A stretch of 64,000 nucleotides of DNA from Mucilaginibacter sp. OK283. Its GTDB lineage: Bacteria > Bacteroidota > Bacteroidia > Sphingobacteriales > Sphingobacteriaceae. Shown here in pieces: positions 1-6,915 of this stretch (positions within the stretch are counted from its first letter, which is position 1; every line of letters starts with the position of its first letter). The stretch is taken from positions 1 through 64,000 of the forward strand of contig NZ_FODR01000018.1 of assembly GCF_900110415.1 (NCBI RefSeq), read 5' to 3'. Both the position numbers and the translations under genes were made by a program. Under the pieces are notes generated by a model that searched no databases, was not told the origin of the DNA, and worked only from the letters and a program-made list of their open reading frames with translations.

Positions 1-2
1 GT

Positions 3-152
3 GAACTTCCTAACTTCGTTTTAATCAATAGTTCAAAGAACGGACGAACAGGCTCACGTCTGTATAATAGTCTCAATAGTTGCGCAACGACCACCGCAGG
101 TGGAAAGAGGGTTTTGAACACTGAATATCAATACATTAAAAAAAATAAATAA
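3..152 (+). CDS. Possible C-terminal tail of a protein cut by the window edge
   Basis: One forward frame is open from the first bases of the window to a TAA at 150-152, giving 49 residues with a basic end (…EYQYIKKNK). The other two forward frames stop within the first 25 bases. The composition (NGRTGSRLYNSL) looks protein-like, but I do not recognise a family, and an open stretch of this length can occur by chance. The next supported gene is on the opposite strand, so this would be the end of a gene converging on the MarR gene. Confidence 0.3.
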   Translation, partial: ELPNFVLINSSKNGRTGSRLYNSLNSCATTTAGGKRVLNTEYQYIKKNK

Positions 153-319
153 TAAATTTCCAAGCCCCTCTTTCCGGCGAAGCCGAAGAGAGGGTGGCGG
201 GCGTAGCCTCGCCGGGTGAGTCTCCGCCGTCATACTATATACGCCATTCCCATTCAGGCTTTCACGAAATTTTACAACTCAGGATATCAATCTATTATAT
301 ATTGCAAAGCGTCATTTTA
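153..319. other. Intergenic stretch with REP-like hairpin
   Basis: The only structure I see is an inverted repeat at 166-194. Arms 166-178 and 182-194 match at 11 of 13 positions around a GAA loop. A GC-rich tail with a second short GGCG/CGCC pairing follows (196-214). The block is far more GC-rich than its surroundings and resembles the dispersed intergenic repeats of Sphingobacteriaceae. It could also work as a terminator between the two converging units, although no T-run follows. No gene is supported here. Confidence 0.4.
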
Positions 320-952
320 TTACTGTTTATCTGCCATCACCTGCTCATACATTTGGTCAAAAGGTTTATTCTTTAGCTCGATGGCTACGCCGGAGTTGCG
401 TTGCTCGCAAAAGCGGAGCATCTCGAAGCAATCAATTAAAATATTATCGTCTACACCTTTAAAAGTCATTTCCACAACTTTGCCCGATACCTTGTAGTAT
501 TCCTCCAGCGCGCGTAGCCCTTCTTCGGTTATTTTAATGAGTTTGGCGCGTTTATCATCCGGCGATGTCCGCTCGTCAATTTTCTTTTCGGTTATCAGCC
601 GGTTAATTACCTCCATGCCGGTGGTGGTTTCGGCAAACATGTAGTTGATCAGGTCGCTTTTTCGTACCTCGCCTAAATAATTAAGGCCGTTAAGGTAGTA
701 GAAACTTTCGGCGGGGGGCAAGGCAATATGTTTTACCGCCGCACGGAAATAAAGACTGTATGCACTCATGATGCGACCTATTGTTTTTAACAGGAAAGCG
801 CCATTCATAATGCGTTCGCCTTTTTTGCCCGGGTGTTTGGGCTGTGGCCGTTGTTTTTGCAGGTAGTATCTGCAAAATGTTTCAACGGTTTGGTCCGTGC
901 TCACCTCCTCAAATTCCGACCACGCTTTAATTAATTCGACTACTGGCTTCAT
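320..952 (-). CDS. MarR-family winged-helix transcriptional regulator
   Basis: The 210-residue protein has the MarR layout: an N-terminal helical part, a winged helix over about residues 75-150 with the wing signature …SPDDKRAKLIKITEEG, and a C-terminal dimerisation helix. The wing motif D-x-R-A/S-K-x-x-x-I-T-x-x-G is typical of the family. The first 50 residues are longer than in a minimal MarR (about 145 residues). The gene is transcribed away from the two ABC exporter genes with a 199-bp gap. That arrangement is usual for a repressor controlling a neighbouring efflux pump, so the pump genes are the likely target and a small lipophilic compound the likely ligand. The target and ligand are inferred from context; the family call is firm. 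Confidence 0.85.
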   Translation of the reverse strand: MKPVVELIKAWSEFEEVSTDQTVETFCRYYLQKQRPQPKHPGKKGERIMNGAFLLKTIGRIMSAYSLYFRAAVKHIALPPAESFYYLNGLNYLGEVRKSDLINYMFAETTTGMEVINRLITEKKIDERTSPDDKRAKLIKITEEGLRALEEYYKVSGKVVEMTFKGVDDNILIDCFEMLRFCEQRNSGVAIELKNKPFDQMYEQVMADKQ

Positions 953-1062
953 GATGTTCCTATTTCGGTATAAAAATAAAAAATTATTTCTAAAAAGTTT
1001 TAATTATTCCTAAATGGTAATATATTTGAAAAGTTATTTCGGATCGGTTTTAATTATTATTC

Positions 1063-1079
1063 AAACATTTAAAATGTTT
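1063..1079. promoter_or_regulatory. Perfect 17-bp palindrome, candidate MarR operator
   Basis: AAACATTT-A-AAATGTTT is an 8-1-8 perfect palindrome in the divergent region between the MarR gene and the ABC exporter, about 70 bp before the exporter start. Its size fits MarR-family operators. The region also carries a direct repeat GTTTTAATTATT at 997-1008 and 1047-1058. The DNA is very A/T-rich, so a chance palindrome is possible. Confidence 0.35.
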
Positions 1080-1151
1080 TTGATTATCAATCGTCCAATA
1101 AAGTAGCGTTTATTTGTAATATACTTTTACGGCATCTAATATAACTTGCAT

Positions 1152-2900
1152 ATGCAACCCAATAAAACCAAACCAAATCAAAAACCACCCGGCGTATTCA
1201 GCCTGCTGAAGCCATACATGGGCTGGGTTACACTATTATTAATATTTTCTGTAGCGGCTACGGCAATTAACCTTTGGCTACCTAAAATAATTGCCAATGG
1301 AATTGATGCCTACACCCATCACCAATTTGTGGTTAATGATGTAATTAAAAAGTTTTCACTGGCGGCTATATTGGTATTTGTTTTCAGCGCGATACAGGGT
1401 GTTATACAAACCTATTCATCTGAGTTGGTGGCTAAGGATCTGCGCGAAAAGCTGGCAGATAAAATTTCGCGCCAAAGCCATGCATTTATTGAGCAGGCCA
1501 ATCCTTCAAAACTGTTAACCAACCTCACCGCCGATATCGACTCCATAAAGCTGTTTGTATCGCAGGCGCTGGTATCAATTGTTACATCGCTTTTTACCAT
1601 TATTGGCTGCAGCGTAATGCTGCTTATTATCAATTGGCGGCTGGCACTGGTAGTTATTGTTATTATCCCCATCATAGGCGGTACGTTTGCGTATGTTTTA
1701 AAAAATGTGCGCGCGCTGTTCATGAAAAGCCGAGGGGTGATAGATACACTGAACAAGGTTATTAACGAAAGTATTTTGGGCGCGGCGTTAATCCGGGTCA
1801 TCAACTCGCAACAATTGGAGTTTAACAAATTTTTGGCCGCCAATACCGAAGCCAAAAATTACGGCCTAAAAATCCTCACTTTTTTTGCCGGGTTAATACC
1901 TATAGTAACCTTTACTGCCAACATGGCCTCGTTAACCATTTTAGTAATGGGCGGACATTTTGTGATAAACAGCAGCATGAGTCTGGGCAGTTTTGCGGCG
2001 TTTTACAGTTATTTGTCGCTATTGATATTCCCGATATTTGTGCTTGGTTTTATGAGCAACCTGATAGCGCAGGCCAGCGCGTCATATACCCGCATTGGCG
2101 TGGTTTTAGATGCGCCCGATGTTGTAGACGGCGGCGATTTAAAAGAGGTGCTTCGCGGGGATGTGGAACTAAGGGATGTATCTGTTGCGTACGGGCAAAA
2201 GCTGGCGCTTAAGGGGGTATCGTTAAAAGTTACCGCTGGATCAAAAATTGCCATCATCGGGCCAACATCGGCAGGTAAAACCCAATTGCTTTACCTGTTA
2301 ACCGGGCTTATCAACACAACAAGCGGCGAGGTTTTGTACGATGGTAAAAGTATAGCGGCTTATGACAGCGAATCGTTTCACCGCCAGGTGGGTTTTGTTT
2401 TCCAGGATAGCATTATTTTTAATATGAGCATCCGCGAAAATATTGCTTTTAGCGATACGGTAACCGACGAATCGCTGCAAAAGGCGATTGATACGGCTGA
2501 GTTGAAAGATTTCATTAGCAATTTGCCCGATCATTTAAATACCATCGTATCCGAACGGGGTTCCAGCCTGTCGGGTGGCCAAAAACAGCGCATTATGCTG
2601 GCCAGGGCATTGGCGGTTAATCCCAAGGTTTTATTGCTGGATGATTTTACAGCGCGGGTAGATGGAAATACCGAAAAGAAGATATTGACCAATATTCAAC
2701 AAAATTATCCGGGCTTAACATTAATATCTGTTACCCAAAAAATAGCCTCTGTTGAGCATTACGACCAGATAATTTTATTGATGGAAGGCGAAATGGTAGC
2801 CAGCGGTGTACATGACGACCTGATGAAAACCAGTACCGATTATGTGCAGATTTTCAACTCGCAACAAAGTACCAGTAATTACGAATCGGTTAAGTCTTGA
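1152..2900 (+). CDS. ABC exporter half-transporter with degenerate ATP-site motifs (heterodimer subunit 1)
   Basis: This is a type I ABC exporter half: a six-helix transmembrane domain (about residues 20-320) and a nucleotide-binding domain (about 340-570). The Walker A is GPTSAGKT (near residues 370-377), with Ser in place of the usual second Gly. The signature LSGGQ (near 473) is canonical. After Walker B the catalytic Glu position holds Asp (LLLDDF, near 498), and the H-loop His is Gln (SVTQK, near 529). Such a set is known from heterodimeric exporters (TM287/288, LmrCD, BmrCD), where one of the two ATP sites is degenerate. I chose ATG at 1152; an in-frame TTG lies two codons upstream. The partner is the next gene. 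The substrate is unknown, with drug or lipid export the family norm. Confidence 0.9.
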   Translation: MQPNKTKPNQKPPGVFSLLKPYMGWVTLLLIFSVAATAINLWLPKIIANGIDAYTHHQFVVNDVIKKFSLAAILVFVFSAIQGVIQTYSSELVAKDLREKLADKISRQSHAFIEQANPSKLLTNLTADIDSIKLFVSQALVSIVTSLFTIIGCSVMLLIINWRLALVVIVIIPIIGGTFAYVLKNVRALFMKSRGVIDTLNKVINESILGAALIRVINSQQLEFNKFLAANTEAKNYGLKILTFFAGLIPIVTFTANMASLTILVMGGHFVINSSMSLGSFAAFYSYLSLLIFPIFVLGFMSNLIAQASASYTRIGVVLDAPDVVDGGDLKEVLRGDVELRDVSVAYGQKLALKGVSLKVTAGSKIAIIGPTSAGKTQLLYLLTGLINTTSGEVLYDGKSIAAYDSESFHRQVGFVFQDSIIFNMSIRENIAFSDTVTDESLQKAIDTAELKDFISNLPDHLNTIVSERGSSLSGGQKQRIMLARALAVNPKVLLLDDFTARVDGNTEKKILTNIQQNYPGLTLISVTQKIASVEHYDQIILLMEGEMVASGVHDDLMKTSTDYVQIFNSQQSTSNYESVKS

Positions 2901-3003
2901 GTCTGAAGTACTAAGTCTTAAGCCAGAAGTCTTGAGTCAAAAAGAATTTTATTTGACCTGAAACTTATTTCTGACTTAGAACTTAAGACTTCCGACTTAG
3001 GAC
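2898..3003. repeat. Imperfect inverted repeat built of AAGTCTTAAG-like words
   Basis: The gap between the two exporter genes is filled by short related words (AAGTCTTAAG, GAAGTCTTGAG) on the left and their complements (CTTAAGACTTCCGACTTAG) on the right. They can fold into a long imperfect hairpin. The block starts at the stop codon of the first gene. It could stabilise or split the two-gene transcript; no T-run follows. Confidence 0.5.
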
Positions 3004-3041
3004 TATCGATTTAGAAGTGTCACAAAAAATATTATCACAAA

Positions 3042-4802
3042 ATGAATTACGATCTTAACCAGCTTAGTAAAACTGCCCCAAAAACATCAACCTGGGCGGG
3101 TCTTGGCAAGCTGATCCGGCTGATATCGCATGAGCGGCGGATACTTATCATGGCACTTATTGCCATACTAATAAATTCTTCACTCAACCTTTTGGGGCCG
3201 CTAATTATAGGCCGCACCATTGATAAGTATATCCAACATAAAGATTTTGGCGGCGTTATTCACAATGGCATACTGTTATTATGCATGTATGCCGTTGCGT
3301 TGTTTACCAGCTACAAACAAACCACGCTAATGGGCGGTGTAGGGCAGCGCATGCTGTTTACACTGCGTAATTCCATCTTTAATAAGCTGCAGCAATTGCC
3401 CGTGGGCTTTTTTAACCAAAATAAGGCGGGCGACCTGATATCGCGCGTAAATAATGATACCGATAAGCTGAACCAGTTTTTTTCGCAATCGCTGATGCAG
3501 TTTATCAGCAACATCTCTATCATGATAGGGGCGGGTATATTTTTACTGCTTATTAACCCCGAACTGGGGGCTGCTGCGCTATCACCGGCTTTAATTATTC
3601 TTGTTTTAACGCTGATATTATCGCCATGGATTAAACAAAAAAATGCGGCCAGCCTGAAAAGCACCGGTGGCCTAAGCGGCGAGATACAGGAAAGCCTGAA
3701 CAATTTTAAAGTGATCATTGCCTTTAACCGCCGCGATTATTTCAGGAAAAGATTTGGCATTGCCAATACTGCAAATTACAAAGCGGCTATTGGGGCGGGC
3801 CTGGCCAGCACTGTTTTTATACCGGTTTACGGTTTTTTTGCCAGCATGGGGCAGCTCATTGTGTTGTCATTTGGTATTTATCTTATCGGTAATGGGCTTT
3901 TTAGCATTGGTATCCTGGTAAGTTATTTGTCATACACCACTAACTTTTACAACCCGCTAAGGCAACTGGCCGCGCTGTGGACAAATTTTCAGCTGGCTAT
4001 GGCCGGGTGGGACAGGATATCGCAGATACTATCGTTAGAGAGTGACCTACCACAGATAGCCGTTGGCATTACCGAGCCCAACGCAGCGTTGCTGGAGTTC
4101 AGGAACGTGCATTTCAGTTACGATGAAAGCAAAGAGATATTGCACAACGTTAACTTTAAACTGGAACAGGGTAAAACCTATGCCCTGGTTGGCCCCACAG
4201 GCGGTGGTAAAACCACAACGGCGTCGCTCATAGCCCGCTTGTATGATCCATCGAAAGGATTGGTATTGCTGGATGGCAAGGATATCCGCACCTATACTGC
4301 CGAAGAGCGCAGCCTTAAAATCGGCTTCATTTTACAGGAACCGTTTTTGTTTAGTGGTACCGTAAAAGATAACATCCTGTACAGTAACGATATGTACAAG
4401 GAGCATACCAACGACGAATTAGAAAAAGTAATTACAGATGCCAACCTGGGCAGTTTGCTGGCCATTTTTGAGAATGGGCTGGAAACACCGGTACTTTCGA
4501 GCGGAGATAGTATTAGCCTGGGCCAAAAGCAACTGATTGCCTTTATGCGTGCCGTACTGCGTAACCCGCAGCTATTGATTTTGGATGAAGCCACCGCCAA
4601 TATTGATACCATTACCGAAAAACTGCTGAGCGATATCCTGAACAAACTGCCCGAAACTACCACCCGGGTAATTATAGCCCACCGCCTGAATACCATTGAA
4701 AATGCCGACGAGATTTTCTTTGTAAATTCCGGTGAGGTGATTCGCGCAGGTGGCCTGAACGAGGCTATTGATATGCTGCTGCATGGGAAGAGGGTGAGTT
4801 AG
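3042..4802 (+). CDS. ABC exporter half-transporter with catalytic Walker B (heterodimer subunit 2)
   Basis: The 586-residue protein has a six-helix transmembrane domain (about 30-330) and a nucleotide-binding domain. Walker A GPTGGGKT (384-391), Walker B with catalytic Glu516 (LILDEA) and H-loop His547 (IIAHRL) are all canonical. The signature is ISLGQ (491-495) instead of LSGGQ. These defects complement those of the upstream gene. Pairing this Walker A/B with the LSGGQ of subunit 1 gives one good ATP site, while the other site is degenerate on both sides. The gene follows its partner by 141 bp on the same strand. It is about the length usual for this family. Probably a multidrug or lipid exporter in the inner membrane. 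Confidence 0.92.
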   Translation: MNYDLNQLSKTAPKTSTWAGLGKLIRLISHERRILIMALIAILINSSLNLLGPLIIGRTIDKYIQHKDFGGVIHNGILLLCMYAVALFTSYKQTTLMGGVGQRMLFTLRNSIFNKLQQLPVGFFNQNKAGDLISRVNNDTDKLNQFFSQSLMQFISNISIMIGAGIFLLLINPELGAAALSPALIILVLTLILSPWIKQKNAASLKSTGGLSGEIQESLNNFKVIIAFNRRDYFRKRFGIANTANYKAAIGAGLASTVFIPVYGFFASMGQLIVLSFGIYLIGNGLFSIGILVSYLSYTTNFYNPLRQLAALWTNFQLAMAGWDRISQILSLESDLPQIAVGITEPNAALLEFRNVHFSYDESKEILHNVNFKLEQGKTYALVGPTGGGKTTTASLIARLYDPSKGLVLLDGKDIRTYTAEERSLKIGFILQEPFLFSGTVKDNILYSNDMYKEHTNDELEKVITDANLGSLLAIFENGLETPVLSSGDSISLGQKQLIAFMRAVLRNPQLLILDEATANIDTITEKLLSDILNKLPETTTRVIIAHRLNTIENADEIFFVNSGEVIRAGGLNEAIDMLLHGKRVS

Positions 4803-4846
4803 GAGAGGAGAATCAAGAAATAAGAGTCAAGAATCAAGACAGGAGC
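4803..4846. repeat. Short AGAATCAAGA-type repeat patch
   Basis: Directly after the stop of the second exporter gene comes a run of near-repeats (GAGAATCAAGAAATAAGAG, then TCAAGAATCAAGAC). It resembles the other short-period patches at gene ends in this window. No coding frame and no terminator hairpin are visible in it. Confidence 0.4.
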
Positions 4847-4867
4847 TTGTTGGACACGTTGTGCGCA

Positions 4868-4920
4868 GCTGCCGCGAGTTTAGCGTAAGCGTAACTCGTG
4901 GTATGCATAATTTAAGCTTA
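4868..4920 (+). repeat. Left REP-like repeat of the transposase element
   Basis: This copy contains GCCGCGAGTTTAGCGTAAGC followed by GTAACTCGTGGTATGCATAA. The outer CGAGTT/AACTCG can pair as a hairpin. The inner end is the 16-bp perfect palindrome AATTTAAGCTTAAATT (4909-4924). It matches the right copy at 5510-5559 in reverse complement. Confidence 0.7.
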
Positions 4921-4944
4921 AATTTAATTTGTTAATTTAACCTC

Positions 4945-5490
4945 ATTAGCAGCAATTATAAATTTCGTAACCAGGAATGTTTATACTTTGTAACTTTTAC
5001 GGTTGTAAGATGGATAGATGTATTGACTAGGAGAGCGTATAAGGATATCATTGTAGAAAGCCTTAAATATTGCATAAAACATAAGGGACTTCAATTACAT
5101 GGCTGGGTTATTATGAGTAACCATGTGCATTTAATTATCAGTACAAATGATAAGCCCATGCAGGATATTTTACGGGATGTTAAAAGGCACACTTCAAAAG
5201 CGATAACCAAAGCTATTATCGAAAATGTGCAGGAAAGCAGGCGTGAATGGATGTTGTGGTTTTTTGAGCGTGAGGGCAAGAGTAACCCCAATAACGAAAA
5301 TTACCAATTTTGGCAACAAGGCAATCACCCGATAGAAATATATACAAACAAGGTACTTGATCAGAAACTTGATTATATTCACAATAACCCAGTAACAGCT
5401 GGCTGGGTTGATGAACCACACCATTTTCTATACAGTAGTGCAAGAGACTATGCCGGAGGTAAAGGCTTAATTGATATTATATTGGTTTAG
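4945..5490 (+). CDS. REP-associated tyrosine (Y1/HUH) transposase with lost ATG start
   Basis: The protein is a Y1_Tnp/RAYT transposase of HUH type. It has the metal-binding pair His60 and His62 in NHVHLI, and the catalytic Tyr144 in the LDYIHNNP motif. Known relatives in Bacteroidota begin roughly M-S-x-x-Y-K-F-R and continue to LYFVTFTVV. The same frame here reads ISSNYKFRNQECLYFVTF starting with ATT at 4945, so the ordinary ATG has become ATT. An in-frame stop lies 12 bp further upstream. The first usable conventional start is TTG at 5023, which would remove 26 residues including the first beta strand. ATT can start translation rarely, so the gene is either weakly expressed or newly dead. 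The rest of the frame is intact to the stop. Confidence 0.8.
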   Translation: MSSNYKFRNQECLYFVTFTVVRWIDVLTRRAYKDIIVESLKYCIKHKGLQLHGWVIMSNHVHLIISTNDKPMQDILRDVKRHTSKAITKAIIENVQESRREWMLWFFEREGKSNPNNENYQFWQQGNHPIEIYTNKVLDQKLDYIHNNPVTAGWVDEPHHFLYSSARDYAGGKGLIDIILV

Positions 5491-5493
5491 TTT

Positions 5494-5522
5494 CATAATT
5501 TAAGCTGGAAGCTTAAATTATG
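5494..5522. terminator. 13-bp perfect hairpin after the transposase
   Basis: CATAATTTAAGCT and AGCTTAAATTATG pair perfectly around a GGA loop just after the transposase stop. The stem is A/T-rich and no T-run follows. It may therefore be part of the element's end recognised by the transposase rather than a true terminator. Confidence 0.5.
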
Positions 5523-5585
5523 CATACCACGAGTTACGCTGCGCTAAACTCGCGGCAGCTTTAGCGTAACTCGGGGTATGCATAA
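5518..5585. repeat. Right REP palindrome (23-bp arms)
   Basis: Arms 5518-5540 and 5563-5585 are inverted copies with one mismatch (TTATGCATACC…GAGTTACGCT against AGCGTAACTCG…GGTATGCATAA). The 22-bp loop holds GCGCTAAACTCGCGGCAGCT. The arms carry the same REP-like core as the left repeat. The transcript end can form a long hairpin, which would also shield the upstream mRNA. Confidence 0.7.
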
Positions 5586-5649
5586 GGCTTTTTGAATGCT
5601 GCGTTATACCTAAGGTTGTTATATTTATGCAAATGATTTTTGGAATACA

Positions 5650-6834
5650 ATGGCAGATAAAATTAAAAGTGACTTTGAGGTAGTAACGGCCGAATCGCGC
5701 AAATTGGCTATAGCCTGGCAGCATGGCTTTATCAATTACGATCACTTTTTTGTGGCTATGTTGCAAAATAAATGTAAGGCTACAAAATATTTTGACCATT
5801 TTGATTCGGATTACTGGGAAGCAAAAATAAAAGCGTTGTATCCTGCAACAGGTAAGCAAAAACAGAGGGATTTGATGCCGTTAACTGTAGAGGCCGAGCT
5901 TGTTATAAATCATGCTTACCAAATATCGGGCATTGATGATTTTGCCCCAACCAATACCATACACCTGTTGCTGGCTATTTTAAGTTACGATAATGAGGTA
6001 AGCAAAGCTTTTTGCCAGGCGGGGATATTAATTGAAGATATTACGGGTGCTGAATTTAAAAATCCGGTAAAACAGTTTCCATCTCCCGTAGAGGCTATTC
6101 GGGAAAAACCATATAGCAAAGCAGAACTCTTTTTTTTGTCAAAAGCATCGAAAAAGAAGCGGGTTGACGCTTTGTATCGAAATGCCCTTAACTTTTATTT
6201 TTATGGACAATTCGATGATGTTTTAAAAATATGCCGGATAGGTTTAAGTCTTTTGCCCAATTATATGCACTTCAAGGTGTTAATGGCTTTCGCCAGCCAA
6301 AAGCTGCGTGATTTCGATTTAGCATTGTCGCTAATGACTGAATTGGCAGAGCTTAAGCCCGACGACATTGATTTAAGCCTTTCATTGTCACTTCTGTATG
6401 GTATGATGGGAAGGTACGGGGAGTGCGGCGAGATGTTAGACGCTCTTTTGCAGGTACAACCGGATAACGTATCATTTTTAAATAACAAAGGCTTTAACCT
6501 GCAATTACAGGAGCGTTATGCTGAATCGGTGCCTTTATTTGAGCAGGTTATACAGGCAGATCCTTCAATTGCCTATGTCTGGAATAACTTAGGTTTCTCG
6601 AAGTTCAGACTGGGAGAGAAGGAGCAAGGGGTGGGCATGATTAATAAATCGCTTGAGCTGGATAAGGGAAACCCGTACGCGTACAAGAACCGAGGTATTG
6701 TTTTGATGGAGCAAGGACAAAAAACTGAAGCAAAACAAAATTTTATACTTGCCCTGAAATTTGGCTACACCGAAAACTACGGTGACGAAGTGGAAAAATT
6801 GCTGCATAGCCTAAGCCCGGAGGATCCTATTTAA
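5650..6834 (+). CDS. Clp-N-like domain plus tetratricopeptide repeat protein
   Basis: The first ~140 residues look like a Clp N-terminal (double Clp repeat) domain. They show the pattern …LAIAWQHGFINYDHFFVAML, then TVEAELVINHAYQIS and NTIHLLLAILSYDNEVSKAF. From about residue 175 to 385 the protein is a chain of tetratricopeptide repeats, for example PDNVSFLNNKGFNLQLQERY and PSIAYVWNNLGFSKFRLGEK. There is no signal peptide and no ATPase domain, so it is not a Clp ATPase. A cytosolic adaptor that binds other proteins is the natural reading. It stands alone between the transposase element and the convergent GH97 gene. The combination is uncommon; the partner is unknown. Confidence 0.7.
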   Translation: MADKIKSDFEVVTAESRKLAIAWQHGFINYDHFFVAMLQNKCKATKYFDHFDSDYWEAKIKALYPATGKQKQRDLMPLTVEAELVINHAYQISGIDDFAPTNTIHLLLAILSYDNEVSKAFCQAGILIEDITGAEFKNPVKQFPSPVEAIREKPYSKAELFFLSKASKKKRVDALYRNALNFYFYGQFDDVLKICRIGLSLLPNYMHFKVLMAFASQKLRDFDLALSLMTELAELKPDDIDLSLSLSLLYGMMGRYGECGEMLDALLQVQPDNVSFLNNKGFNLQLQERYAESVPLFEQVIQADPSIAYVWNNLGFSKFRLGEKEQGVGMINKSLELDKGNPYAYKNRGIVLMEQGQKTEAKQNFILALKFGYTENYGDEVEKLLHSLSPEDPI

Positions 6835-6855
6835 ACGTTGCAAAACGCAAAATAA

Positions 6856-6877
6856 CCCGGATGATGATTCATCCGGG
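6856..6877 (-). terminator. Intrinsic terminator, mainly for the GH97 gene
   Basis: CCCGGATGA and TCATCCGGG form a perfect 9-bp stem around TGAT. On the minus strand the hairpin is followed by TTATTTTG, which fits termination of the GH97 transcript. It may serve the converging TPR gene as well. Confidence 0.7.
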
Positions 6878-6915
6878 CTATCCAATTCTTCAACAGCGGG
6901 CTGCTAAAAAGAAAT

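Larger units (their letters stand above)
4868..5585. mobile_element. REP/transposase element: tyrosine transposase between inverted REP-like repeats
   Basis: The left repeat (4868-4919) and the right repeat (5510-5559) are inverted copies of one roughly 50-bp sequence that starts GCTGCCGCGAGTTTAGCG and ends GGTATGCATAATTTAAGCTT. They differ only by a small change near the middle. The transposase gene lies between them. On the right a further inverted copy of the outer part (5563-5585) makes a strong palindrome. This arrangement is that of REP-associated tyrosine transposases (RAYTs), which sit between REP sequences they recognise. No target-site duplication is expected or seen. Confidence 0.75.

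Noticed and set aside
5518..5859. 113-codon minus-strand frame across the REP palindrome and the TPR gene start
   Set aside because: It reads through the palindromic repeat and against the Clp-N domain; no recognisable protein.
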